IMG/VR virus record: IMGVR_UViG_3300037488_001120
Coordinates: 1 to 31,094 of that record
Reading direction: 5' to 3' (one strand)
Length of the DNA: 31,094 bases
Origin: a virus
A model generated the notes under the pieces. It made no database searches and was not told the DNA's origin. It worked only from the letters and a program-made list of their open reading frames with translations. Both the position numbers and the translations under genes were made by a program. Below, piece by piece: positions 24,077-30,380 of the stretch. How positions within the stretch are numbered: the first letter of the stretch is position 1; the number at the start of each line of letters is the position of its first letter.

Positions 24077-24102
24077 TCGTCGTCTGTCAGTAGTGTGGTC
24101 AC
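23782..24102 (-). CDS. GYD-2: Gly-Tyr/Asp repeat protein
   Basis: A 106-residue paralogue of GYD-1. It begins at a GTG (TTLLTDDDGQGYG) with no alternative ATG in frame before a TAG. About 80 residues of GYGDG-type repeats are followed by the tail IYPLITDDPLVALQHVSP. The conserved tail and the matching TTL.TD start show that the reading frame is selected, even though other frames through the repeat are also open. Stop and GYD-1 start overlap (ATGA). A perfect 12-bp hairpin stands just upstream. Confidence 0.65.
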   Translation of the reverse strand: MTTLLTDDDGQGYGDGYGYGDGQGYGYGDGDGYGNGNGDGDGYGDGYGDGYGYGNGDGYGYGDGDGYGYGYGYGYGDGDGSGYGEGFEIYPLITDDPLVALQHVSP

Positions 24103-24112
24103 AAGGGAAGTG

Positions 24113-24138
24113 GGCTACCATGTCGGGACATGGTAGCC
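24113..24138 (-). promoter_or_regulatory. Intergenic hairpin upstream of GYD-2
   Basis: A perfect 12-bp inverted repeat GGCTACCATGTC/GACATGGTAGCC with a 2-base centre. It fills the 45-base spacer between the stop at 24148 and the GTG at 24102. No T-run follows. Confidence 0.75.
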
Positions 24139-24147
24139 GTTGAGGGA

Positions 24148-24402
24148 TCACTTCCATCCAGTCGCGGAGGCGGGGAGGGCGAAGATCAGTCGTGCCTTGG
24201 GCACGATGAGCACGCCCACGGGGTCAGCCGCTGTCTCCTTGGTCGGGCCCTTCGTGATCTGGCCGAGGCCAGCGGTGGTGCCCCACTTGCGGAGCTGCTT
24301 GGTGTGTTGAACGAGGAGGGTGTCCTCCACTAGGGTAACGTCGCCGACAAAGACGAAGCCATTGTCGAGCGCGAGGATATGCCAGCCATTGATGTTTTTC
24401 AT
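24148..24402 (-). CDS. Small conserved phage protein, RKWGTTAGLGQ family
   Basis: An 84-residue protein with a recognisable pattern: INGWHILALDNGFVFVGDV at the N-terminus, LRKWGTTAGLGQITKGPTKET in the middle and a hydrophobic VPKARLIFAL strand near the end. I recall many short phage and metagenomic proteins with the same WGTT..GLG..GPT layout and no known function; this is memory, not a search. The ATG overlaps the stop of the upstream gene (ATGA). Confidence 0.78.
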   Translation of the reverse strand: MKNINGWHILALDNGFVFVGDVTLVEDTLLVQHTKQLRKWGTTAGLGQITKGPTKETAADPVGVLIVPKARLIFALPASATGWK

Positions 24403-24968
24403 TTTGTGATGAGCCCTTCGGCCTTTAGGTAGTTGAGGAGTTTGGTGATCTTGTTGCGTTGCTCGTCGAGCGAGAGTGGTGTGAGATTGCTGGTGATGTG
24501 GCTCCCTATGGAGTGGGGAATTAGGAACCCGACCAATGCGCCCGTCTCGTAGTCGGTTCGTGCCGATACGAGGTCGGGGTGGAGGCTAGTGGCCTCCGCA
24601 AATGCCGCCTGTTGGCGATCCTTTTTGAGCCTGCGTTCATGGTCACGCTGGCAGTTCTTGGCCGCGAGGTCGGTCAGCTTGAAGGTCGCCGCCATGTCCC
24701 ACTTGAATATCTTTTTCTCCCAGTTGGGTTGGGCGGTGTCGATGGTGACGGAACGTATGGTGTCGCCGCCGATGGCGTCGTAGTGGTCGCAGCCGAGGAC
24801 GATCTTGGTGTCGTGGACGAAGTATCGTCCAGCCCTGACCGCCCGAAAGTACTTCGAGTTCTCGGTGGTGGAGCGGATGCGGGCATCTTGGCGTAGGTTT
24901 TGGTCGACGTTTTCAGGCGACCAACCGAGTCTTACGAATAGCTGTTGCACGTTGATTGGAATAGTCAT
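24399..24968 (-). CDS. Hypothetical protein (189 residues)
   Basis: The start is set at the ATG overlapping the upstream stop (24965-24968), giving a protein beginning MTIPINVQQLFVRLGWSP; the open frame extends further but only as a shadow of the upstream gene. The middle has YFRAVRAGRYFVHDTKIVLG and DAIGGDTIRSVTID, strand-rich. The stretch CQRDHERRLKKDRQQAAFAEA is a basic helix, and the C-terminus is helical (QRNKITKLLNYLKAEGL). No family recognised. It belongs to the early chain between small unknown genes. Confidence 0.65.
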   Translation of the reverse strand: MTIPINVQQLFVRLGWSPENVDQNLRQDARIRSTTENSKYFRAVRAGRYFVHDTKIVLGCDHYDAIGGDTIRSVTIDTAQPNWEKKIFKWDMAATFKLTDLAAKNCQRDHERRLKKDRQQAAFAEATSLHPDLVSARTDYETGALVGFLIPHSIGSHITSNLTPLSLDEQRNKITKLLNYLKAEGLITK

Positions 24969-25219
24969 TTTGAGAATACTTTCTGAGGTTGGCATTGAGT
25001 GGTGGTCGAGGCGACCGACCAGAGGGTGTCTTCGAGGATGAAGAAGGGGTGCATGACCCCTCCGGATTGAACCACCTTCCACCCGTTCCGATGGGAGAGG
25101 AGGGTGGGCGGGGTGGTGCTGTCGTCCCACTTTAAGTGGGGCAGATTGACGATGCGGCGGTTGCCGTTGATGGTCTTGCAGACCTTAGCCTTGGGTGGGA
25201 TGTAGTGCGTGGTTATCAT
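24965..25219 (-). CDS. Hypothetical protein (84 residues)
   Basis: The start is the ATG overlapping the GYD-3 stop (25216-25219); the longer open frame upstream is an Arg/Leu-rich shadow of the GYD-3 repeat. It contains INGNRRIVNLPHLKWDD and LLSHRNGWKVVQSGG, with FFILEDTLWSV near the C-terminus, and is probably a small beta-rich domain. No family recognised. Its MITTHY start resembles that of GYD-3 (MITTTT), hinting that the junction sequence was copied along with the GYD genes. Confidence 0.62.
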   Translation of the reverse strand: MITTHYIPPKAKVCKTINGNRRIVNLPHLKWDDSTTPPTLLSHRNGWKVVQSGGVMHPFFILEDTLWSVASTTTQCQPQKVFSK

Positions 25220-25500
25220 GGGGAGATGTGTTGCAGTGCGACGAGTGCGTCGTCGCAGGTGAGGAAGTTGCCGTGGTCGTCGCCGTAGCCGCTGCCGTCG
25301 CCGTCGCCGCTGCCGTAGCCGTTGTAGCCATCGTAGCCGTCGGTGTAATGGTAGCTGTGCTCGTCGGCGTAGCCGTCGCCGCTGCTGCCATGGCCGTAGC
25401 CGTAGCCCCAGCCGTAGCCTCTGCATCCGTTGCCATCCCCGACGCCGAGGCCGTCGCCGTCGCCGTCGTCATAGTTGGTGAATGTTGTGGTGGTTATCAT
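25216..25500 (-). CDS. GYD-3: degenerate Gly-Tyr/Asp repeat protein
   Basis: A 94-residue paralogue. The start is taken at 25500 (MITTTTFTNYDDGDGDG); the longer frame runs back into the VWA gene and is Arg/Gly-rich shadow. The Gly-alternating stretch is more varied than in GYD-1/2 (GCRGYGWGYGYGHGSSGDGY, DEHSYHYTDGYDGYNGYG), suggesting it is the oldest copy. The tail GNFLTCDDALVALQHISP matches GYD-2's tail. It is the first gene after the VWA-metallopeptidase, behind an intergenic hairpin. Confidence 0.65.
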   Translation of the reverse strand: MITTTTFTNYDDGDGDGLGVGDGNGCRGYGWGYGYGHGSSGDGYADEHSYHYTDGYDGYNGYGSGDGDGSGYGDDHGNFLTCDDALVALQHISP

Positions 25501-25512
25501 GGGAAAACAGGT

Positions 25513-25541
25513 GGGCAGGAGGTGCTCGGCACCCCCTGCCC
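25513..25541 (-). promoter_or_regulatory. Intergenic hairpin upstream of GYD-3
   Basis: A 13-bp inverted repeat with one mismatch, GGGCAGGAGGTGC/GCACCCCCTGCCC, around a 3-base loop. It lies in the 46-base gap between the VWA-protein stop and GYD-3. Four Ts occur 5 bases after it on the - strand (CTGTTTTCCC), so weak termination is possible. Confidence 0.7.
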
Positions 25542-25546
25542 TGCGC

Positions 25547-26875
25547 TCACTCGACCGCGATGGTCCGCCCGATGGGCATGGGGGCCGTCCGCCCGCCACA
25601 GACTCCCCAGAGCACGGGGTAGTCTGTCTCTGTCACGCTCACGTCGCCGTCGCCGTCGGTCAGATAGACCAGACCCGCGATGTGCTCGCCGCCTTCAATC
25701 AACTGCGCCACCCGTGCGAACACGGGGTCGAACGAGGTGCCGCCTCCGCCCTTGGCATCCAGCGGTGCCTCGTCGCCGTGGCCGACGCGGTACTCGGCGC
25801 AGATCTCGGTGTCGCAGTCGATCACGATAGCCTCGCAGCCTACCTCTGCACAGAGGAGGTTGATCTGTGCCGTGAACTCGGCGCACAGAGTGCGGTCGAT
25901 GCTGCCCGAGGTGTCGCGACCGACCACCAGCAGGCCGATGCCGTCCCGCTTGCGGCGGGGGTAGATGACAGGTGCGAGAGCCATGCGTCGGGCCGACCGC
26001 GACCAGTCATTGCGCGTGGAGATTGCTGACCGCACGAAGTCCGCCGTCTCCTGTCGCCAATCGACCTTTGCCGTGGCCGTCAGTCGGTCAAGCTCGGCTT
26101 GCAGATTGGCCGACACCGTGCCCCGCCCTGCCTGCCTGCGTGCCATGTCGGCACCGATCAGGGCGCGTTCCCACTTCTCCTTCAACGTGGGCGGCGGGGT
26201 CTTGCCCAGTGCGGCGGGTGGCGGTGCCGTGGGGGTGATGAAGGTGCCGCATCCGCCGACGTCGGGCTGGCCGTTGGGGTCGGGCTGGGGTTGGCCCTGC
26301 TGGGGTTGGCCCTGACCCTGCTGGGGTTGGCCCTGCTGGGGTTGGCCCTGACCCTGCTGGGGTTGGCCCTGACCCTGACCCTGCTGGGGTTGGCCCTGAC
26401 CCTGACCCTGCTGGGGTTGGCCCTGACCCTGACCCTGCTGGGGTTGGCCCTGACCCTGCTGGGGCTTGGGTTGCTTGCGGATGGCGGTGAGGATCTCCTC
26501 CTCCGCCATGTCGTCATAGCGTTGGTCACGCAGGCCGCCCTTGGGCATGGTGATGCCTGCGATCTTCTCAAGGGTGGCGTTGATTGCGTAGTCGCCTGCG
26601 ACGTTGCCCTCCTCCGTGTGGGGCAGGCGGTCGAAGTGATTGTGGGCACAGTGCAGGGTTTCGTGGAGGAGGACGAACCGCACCTCCTGCTCGGTCAGGG
26701 TGGCGACCCATGTCGGGTTCCAGAGGATGCGCGTGCCGTCGGTGGCGGCGGTGGGGATGGACTCGTCGATGACGTCGGTGAGGTTGCCCGCCAAGCTGCC
26801 ATAGAAAGCAGCGGTGGGGGTGGTGAGTGCCCAGTAGCGGGCGCGGTCGATGGCGATGGGTGTGTCGAGTTTCAT
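25547..26875 (-). CDS. HExxH metallopeptidase-like / VWA protein (DUF2201-type)
   Basis: A 442-residue protein in three parts. The N-terminal domain carries LLHETLHCAHNH (His71, Glu72, His75, His80), a zinc-metallopeptidase motif as in the DUF2201 N-terminal domain. Residues about 136-198 are a flexible linker of Gln-Gly-Pro repeats. The C-terminal domain is VWA-like, with the MIDAS motif DTSGS at about 319-323, GGGGTSFDPVF and LVYLTDGDGDV. Proteins of this kind pair with MoxR AAA+ ATPases; here the ATPase gene is two genes upstream. The pair probably remodels or matures a protein target. The ATG overlaps the 260-residue gene's stop. Confidence 0.88.
   Translation of the reverse strand: MKLDTPIAIDRARYWALTTPTAAFYGSLAGNLTDVIDESIPTAATDGTRILWNPTWVATLTEQEVRFVLLHETLHCAHNHFDRLPHTEEGNVAGDYAINATLEKIAGITMPKGGLRDQRYDDMAEEEILTAIRKQPKPQQGQGQPQQGQGQGQPQQGQGQGQPQQGQGQGQPQQGQGQPQQGQPQQGQGQPQQGQPQPDPNGQPDVGGCGTFITPTAPPPAALGKTPPPTLKEKWERALIGADMARRQAGRGTVSANLQAELDRLTATAKVDWRQETADFVRSAISTRNDWSRSARRMALAPVIYPRRKRDGIGLLVVGRDTSGSIDRTLCAEFTAQINLLCAEVGCEAIVIDCDTEICAEYRVGHGDEAPLDAKGGGGTSFDPVFARVAQLIEGGEHIAGLVYLTDGDGDVSVTETDYPVLWGVCGGRTAPMPIGRTIAVE
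26283..26470 (-). repeat. In-frame Gln/Gly/Pro linker repeat in the VWA protein
   Basis: Alternating 15- and 21-base units (on the + strand CCCTGCTGGGGTTGG with or without an extra CCCTGA) encode QPQQGQ and GQGQ blocks. Unit order varies, so the linker length can change in frame. The + strand is G-rich with repeated GGGGTTGG. Confidence 0.88.
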
Positions 26876-27654
26876 AGGGAAAAGAGGGAGCAGATCTCGT
26901 CGGCTCGGGAGGCAGTGTTGGCGCGGGCGATGGGGTCGTCGCGCAGGGTCTCGGCGTCGTGTTCGACGAGGTCGCCCGCTTGGCGGGCAAGGTCGGCGAT
27001 GACTGGGTCGTCGGCGAGGTTGAGGTCGGGGACAAGGGCGAGGATCTCGGTCAGGTTGCTGACGAGGGTGTCTCGGAAGATTGCCTTGGGATCGCGCAGC
27101 TTGACGGCGACCTTGCGGATCGCGTCGGACAGGCGGTCACGCAACTCCTCCTGAGCGCAGGCCGACGCCTCAGCGAACCACTCGGCCCACTGCCCCACGT
27201 CGGGCACGGGGAGGTAGCGGGTGGTGAAGGAGAACTTGGATGCGACCACGTTGTGGGTCGGCCAGTGGGCGGCGACGTAAAGACCGTTGAGTCTCGCTGG
27301 CGCGTCGGTGCGGACGGTGTCATAGTCGGCGAGGAAGATCGTCACCAACTGTTGGATACGCGACCCGAAATCCTTCATGATTTCGCTGTGCTCGAACTGA
27401 CGAGCGGCGGGCAAGAGGCGAAGCCCTTTGTCGGCGCAGGGGAGGGTGAGTCGGTAGTGTTCAAGCCGTGCCTGCGAATGCAGCTCGGCGATGGATTCGA
27501 GGGCGTGGTGGGCGCAGATCTTTACGTCGACGCGGGCCTCGTTGGTGAGACCGTGTCGAGCGTTCTCGACTGCGGTCTCGGCGGCGTGGCGTTTGACGAC
27601 GCGCCATGCGCCGACGTTGAGGACTGCGATAACTGCTCGGGAGCTGAGTTTCAT
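26872..27654 (-). CDS. Conserved partner protein between MoxR and VWA genes (260 residues)
   Basis: Not firmly recognised. It is helical with an aromatic central box (LNGLYVAAHWPTHN, SKFSFTTRYLPVPDVGQWAEWF) and a C-terminal FRDTLVSNLTEILALVPDLNL stretch. In other phages a protein of this size and look (DUF3150-like, as I recall) lies between the ATPase and the VWA gene, so it is likely part of the same complex. The ATG at 27654 follows a conserved leader (CGTAACAACAAAACCAATAC). The stop overlaps the VWA start by 4 bases. The family link is tentative. Confidence 0.68.
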   Translation of the reverse strand: MKLSSRAVIAVLNVGAWRVVKRHAAETAVENARHGLTNEARVDVKICAHHALESIAELHSQARLEHYRLTLPCADKGLRLLPAARQFEHSEIMKDFGSRIQQLVTIFLADYDTVRTDAPARLNGLYVAAHWPTHNVVASKFSFTTRYLPVPDVGQWAEWFAEASACAQEELRDRLSDAIRKVAVKLRDPKAIFRDTLVSNLTEILALVPDLNLADDPVIADLARQAGDLVEHDAETLRDDPIARANTASRADEICSLFSL

Positions 27655-27655
27655 A

Positions 27656-27678
27656 TGTGTATTGGTTTTGTTGTTACG
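27656..27678 (-). promoter_or_regulatory. Conserved 5' leader motif
   Basis: On the + strand TGTGTATTGGTTTT-GT-TGTTACG. It matches 30231-30253 at 20 of 23 positions, and a shorter form (TGTGTATT...TGTTACG) occurs at 20456-20485. On the coding strand it lies directly before the ATG at 27654. It could be an A-rich translation-enhancing leader or a protein site. Confidence 0.5.
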
Positions 27679-27694
27679 ATGCGAGAACTGATTA

Positions 27695-27721
27695 GACTCC
27701 CCTCGTCCGACGAGGGGAGTC
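27695..27721 (-). promoter_or_regulatory. Intergenic hairpin after the MoxR ATPase gene
   Basis: Perfect 13-base arms GACTCCCCTCGTC/GACGAGGGGAGTC around one base, so about 11 bp of stem. It lies 14 bases after the MoxR stop and 40 bases before the next ATG. No T-run follows (TAATCAG). Confidence 0.78.
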
Positions 27722-27735
27722 CGGTGAGGTCTCGG

Positions 27736-28779
27736 TCAGGTGGTGGAGGTCGCGAACAGGGCGGAGTTCTTCACCCACCACTTCTGCCACTCGGCATTGG
27801 CGACGAGCTTGGCACCGAGGCGGGCGAAGGCGTCTTTCGCGCAGTAGGCACCCATCACTCGCGGGAGGCGGTCAATGTAAGTGACGAGCTGGGCGGCATA
27901 CTTGGCTTCGACTGCCCGACCCAGCATGGTCGCGATGAGGTATTGCGCGGCGGGATCGGTCGGCACTGGTGCCCCATGCGGGTCCATCCACACCTGTTGT
28001 GGGGTGGGGAGTTGGTCGGCGAGTTGAGCGAAGGCCAAGAACTCAGCGGCTGCACCCTTGCCAATGGCTGCGGCCACGCTGTCGAAGTCCCGCAACCCTG
28101 CGTCCCAGAGGCGACCGACCACCGCCCATGAGCGGAAGTCCGCCATGCGAAGGGCGGGGTCGGCGGAGGGCTTCCACTGGTACAGGCTGCGCCCCGTGGT
28201 GGAGCGGTGCCATGCCACGATCTCAGGGGCGAACCCCTGCTCCGAGGCCCACCGTGTCCAGCTATCCACCTCCTCTCTCCAGCTGGAGAGGATGGTGGGG
28301 CCGTCGGCCTTGGCCTCGGTGGTCGGGGTGGCGACGGAGAACGCGACGTGGAACCGACTGCGGAGTGGTTCGCAAAGGGCCGACACCCCAGCCTTGTCGG
28401 CGGGGCGGTTGGTGGCACCCCAGATCAGGACGAAGGGCGAGAGCGCACCGTCGTCGAACAGTGCCATGATGGACGCTTGCACGTCCATTGGTGCTTGGCC
28501 GAGGTCGTCGAGGAACAGGAGCGTGGGCACCTTGGCGGTGCGGAGTTGCAGGAGCAACTCCAGCGGGAGGGCACGGGTCACGCCCGCCGCAAGGTCGGGG
28601 ACGTAGCAACCGCCGAGGTCGACTCGCTCGGCGAGGGATGCGCGGAAGACGACGACCTTGTAACCTGCGTCGGTCGCGGCTTCGATGATGCGGGCAGTCT
28701 TGCCAGTCCCGGGCGGGCCGACGAGGAGGACGCGCAGTTTGGCGCGGAGATAAGAGGCGAGGCGTTGTGCTGAGTTCAT
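27736..28779 (-). CDS. MoxR-type AAA+ ATPase
   Basis: A 347-residue ATPase with GPPGTGKT (Walker A, 21-28), FLDDLGQAP (Walker B, 89-97), WGATNRP (sensor 1, 120-126) and EPLRSRF (Arg finger region, 137-143). The C-terminal half (about 150-347) is a helical lid-type extension with TTGRSLYQWKPSADP and DFRSWAVVGR. MoxR ATPases act as chaperones with VWA-domain partners; the partner here is the HExxH/VWA protein two genes downstream. AGGA stands about 7 bases before the ATG. A long hairpin lies in its leader. Confidence 0.9.
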   Translation of the reverse strand: MNSAQRLASYLRAKLRVLLVGPPGTGKTARIIEAATDAGYKVVVFRASLAERVDLGGCYVPDLAAGVTRALPLELLLQLRTAKVPTLLFLDDLGQAPMDVQASIMALFDDGALSPFVLIWGATNRPADKAGVSALCEPLRSRFHVAFSVATPTTEAKADGPTILSSWREEVDSWTRWASEQGFAPEIVAWHRSTTGRSLYQWKPSADPALRMADFRSWAVVGRLWDAGLRDFDSVAAAIGKGAAAEFLAFAQLADQLPTPQQVWMDPHGAPVPTDPAAQYLIATMLGRAVEAKYAAQLVTYIDRLPRVMGAYCAKDAFARLGAKLVANAEWQKWWVKNSALFATSTT

Positions 28780-28807
28780 GGGATTCCTGTTTATGGGTGT
28801 TGTGCTG

Positions 28808-28854
28808 ACAGACCCTTGCCCCCCACGGCGTGACCGTAGGGGGCAAGGGTCTGT
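28808..28854 (-). promoter_or_regulatory. Long perfect hairpin in the MoxR gene leader
   Basis: Arms of 16 bases (ACAGACCCTTGCCCCC/GGGGGCAAGGGTCTGT) with an inner ACGG/CCGT stem and a 5-base loop: about 20 bp in all with one mismatched pair. It ends 28 bases before the MoxR ATG. No T-run on either side. The strongest hairpin in the window. Confidence 0.85.
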
Positions 28855-28871
28855 CCCCTGCTGGGCAGGGG
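28855..28871 (-). promoter_or_regulatory. Second hairpin abutting the long one
   Basis: CCCCTGC/GCAGGGG, 7 bp with a 3-base loop, touching the 28808-28854 hairpin with no base between. The two together occupy most of the spacer between 28779 and 28880. Confidence 0.65.
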
Positions 28872-28879
28872 ATCAGAGG

Positions 28880-29110
28880 TTAGCGGTGGCGGTGGTCGTA
28901 TTCGTCGTCGTCGAGCCATGCCTTGGCAACCGACGCCGTGCCGTTGGTGGTGGGGAGTAAGACGACCTCTCCGGTGGCCGTGAGGACGACCATGGCGGGG
29001 TGGTACTTCTCGGCGGCGTAGGCCGCGTCATCGAACAGGTCGGCGGTGGCGACGACCTCCTCGTGACGGTTGCGGATCTCGTATCGGGGGACGTAGGTGG
29101 TGGATTTCAT
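28880..29110 (-). CDS. Small hypothetical protein (76 residues)
   Basis: The start is set at 29110 (MKSTTYVPRYEIRNRHEEVV); the longer frame is an Arg/Pro-rich shadow of the upstream gene. The sequence is acidic toward the end (KAWLDDDEYDHRHR), with a probable beta-strand pair MVVLTATGEVVLL. No family recognised. It is the last gene before the paired hairpins and the MoxR gene. Confidence 0.55.
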   Translation of the reverse strand: MKSTTYVPRYEIRNRHEEVVATADLFDDAAYAAEKYHPAMVVLTATGEVVLLPTTNGTASVAKAWLDDDEYDHRHR

Positions 29111-29121
29111 GGCGGCGGGTA

Positions 29122-29424
29122 TCAGAGGTTGGCGGCAGCGCGGGCGGCTTGGCGGGCGTCGTGCTCGTCGCAGGCGTGTCCTTCCATGGCGTCGAGGGCG
29201 GCGATCACGTTGCCGAGGGCAGCGCACCGTGCGAAGTGCTGGGCACGGGCTTCGCGGTGCTTGTCGATGCCGTGCTGGTAGTAGTCGCGGTCGTGGTAGC
29301 TCACGCTGAGGAGGCGCAGGGCTTCTTCCAACGCCAAGCGGGCGGCGGAGTAGTCTTCCATCAGGGTGACGGGCGAGGTGCCACCGAGGTGGATTAGGGG
29401 GAGGATGAGTTTGGATGATGACAT
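29122..29424 (-). CDS. Hypothetical helical protein (100 residues)
   Basis: Begins MSSSKLILPLIHLGGTSP, followed by helices rich in Ala/Leu/His (AARLALEEALRLLSV, YYQHGIDKHREARAQH, ALGNVIAALDAMEGHACDEHDARQAAR). The open frame reaches to 29706 but is a Pro/Ser-rich shadow of the upstream gene before the ATG at 29424. The His and acidic content of the C-terminus could bind metal. No Shine-Dalgarno sequence is evident; the gene starts 10 bases after the upstream stop. Confidence 0.58.
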   Translation of the reverse strand: MSSSKLILPLIHLGGTSPVTLMEDYSAARLALEEALRLLSVSYHDRDYYQHGIDKHREARAQHFARCAALGNVIAALDAMEGHACDEHDARQAARAAANL

Positions 29425-29434
29425 GTGAGGAGAG

Positions 29435-29737
29435 TTAGGAGCGGAGCAGGTTGAGGTGGTTGACGGCATAGCCGTGGATTGAGCTGGCGTACTGGCGGAA
29501 GGAGGCTGGCAGCGGGTCTTCGGCGTGAGGCTGGACCCAGAGGGCGAGGGCGAGGGCGAGGGCGGCGCGGTCGAGCTGACCGACGCGGATGGTGTGTTCG
29601 CGCTTCCACTTGGCCCGATTGCGTGGTCCGATCTGGACCGCGAGTTGAGCGAGGGAGGCGGAGGCGTTGACGCTTGCGCTATCGCAGCGTGCGCAGAGCG
29701 AGGCAATGTGATCGGCGGACATGGGGAGGTGATTCAT
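29435..29737 (-). CDS. Hypothetical protein, first gene of the - strand arm (100 residues)
   Basis: The start is chosen at the ATG at 29737 because AAGGA stands about 8 bases upstream and because the longer frame (to 29800) would run through a strong hairpin. It contains HIASLCARCDSASV (two Cys) and an Ala/Leu-rich stretch (LDRAALALALALWVQPH) that is only moderately hydrophobic. No family recognised. As first gene of the leftward arm it is probably among the earliest expressed. Confidence 0.58.
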   Translation of the reverse strand: MNHLPMSADHIASLCARCDSASVNASASLAQLAVQIGPRNRAKWKREHTIRVGQLDRAALALALALWVQPHAEDPLPASFRQYASSIHGYAVNHLNLLRS

Positions 29738-29754
29738 GGGTATTCCTTGAAGCG

Positions 29755-29803
29755 TGAGTGCTTCCTCCAGCCGCTGCGGTGCGGTGGCTGGAGGAAACAC
29801 TCA
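29755..29803 (-). promoter_or_regulatory. Hairpin in the leader of the - strand arm
   Basis: Arms of 18 bases with one mismatch (TGAGTGCTTCCTCCAGCC/GGCTGGAGGAAACACTCA) and a 13-base loop. A competing smaller stem (AACACT/AGTGTT) overlaps its right arm (about 29795-29811), so two exclusive folds are possible. Confidence 0.75.
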
Positions 29804-30260
29804 CTGAGTGTTCCTGCCCGAGGGTCCTCCGCGTCGGTTAGGATCGTGGTTTCGTCGGGCGATGCACGGCTGGCGGGGGATGACCAGTGTGTCCCTCGGT
29901 GCGCTGGTTGGAGCGCGGTTGCCGAGGGCAGCTATTACGGCCATGTGAAGGGCCGAGGCGGGGGAGATAGGCCAGTCGGGCGGAGTTACCCACCCCGTCG
30001 GCCACTTCCTTTACGCTTGGCTCACCATCCCCCATCGCGACTTAGCGCGACTTTCGGAGCCCTTGGAGCGGGAGTGAGGGGGGAAGCGTTTGGTTCGTCG
30101 AACCGCTCGCTTTCTACCGTCCTCGCTGCCACTGACAACAAGCTGGAACAGATATTACCGTGTTACAAGTACATAATCTGTACTTATGTGTAAGTCGTTG
30201 CCGCGCAGGCAATTAAAGTTTTTCCATTCGTGCGTATTGGTTTTACTGTTACGGTTTGCG
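29804..30260 (+). other. Non-coding stretch, probable control region
   Basis: No convincing gene on either strand: the open frames are short and Pro/Arg/Ser-rich. It holds an AT-rich island (about 30150-30190) with the palindrome AAGTACA-TAATC-TGTACTT (30167-30185) and a copy of the leader motif (30231-30253). It is the expected place for the leftward early promoter, but I could not identify convincing -35 and -10 boxes. Confidence 0.5.
30167..30185 (+). promoter_or_regulatory. AT-rich palindrome, possible operator
   Basis: AAGTACA and TGTACTT arms (7 bp) around TAATC, in the AT-rich island upstream of the - strand arm. TAAGTCGTTG follows at 30191-30200 and recurs after the other palindrome near 30715. 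Confidence 0.45.
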
Positions 30261-30380
30261 GTGCTGGGGTGCTGGGGTGCTGGGGTGCTGGGGTGCTGGG
30301 GTGCTGGGGTGCTGGGGTGCTGGGGTGATGCGGCGATGCGGTGATGTGGTGATGCGGTGATGTGGTGATGCGGTGATGCG
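30261..30380 (+). repeat. Octamer array I: GTGCTGGG x8, then GTGATGCG-type x7
   Basis: Eight perfect GTGCTGGG units (30261-30324) pass in the same 8-base register into seven GTGATGCG/GTGATGTG/GCGATGCG units. All fit GTGNTGNG with two variable positions. The first block has G4 runs every 8 bases and should be able to form G-quadruplex DNA. Confidence 0.92.

Noticed and set aside
23397-24077. A 226-codon - strand frame of Ala-Thr repeats, and a + strand frame of Ala-Val-Ile repeats (23276-23836)
   Set aside because: Both come from reading the GGC-NAC arrays in other frames. Only the Gly-Tyr/Asp frame has conserved starts and tails and ATGA coupling.
26099-28131. Two long + strand frames (26099-27154 and 26959-28131)
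   Set aside because: They are antisense shadows of the VWA protein, its partner and the MoxR gene, whose motifs are intact on the - strand.
29525-30193. A 222-codon + strand frame
   Set aside because: It lies opposite the 100-residue - strand gene and then runs through the non-coding control region with low-complexity composition.
30197-30230. Possible terminator on the + strand (TTGCC/GGCAA stem, then TTTTT)
   Set aside because: The stem has only 5 pairs, the T-run starts 7 bases later, and no + strand gene ends here.
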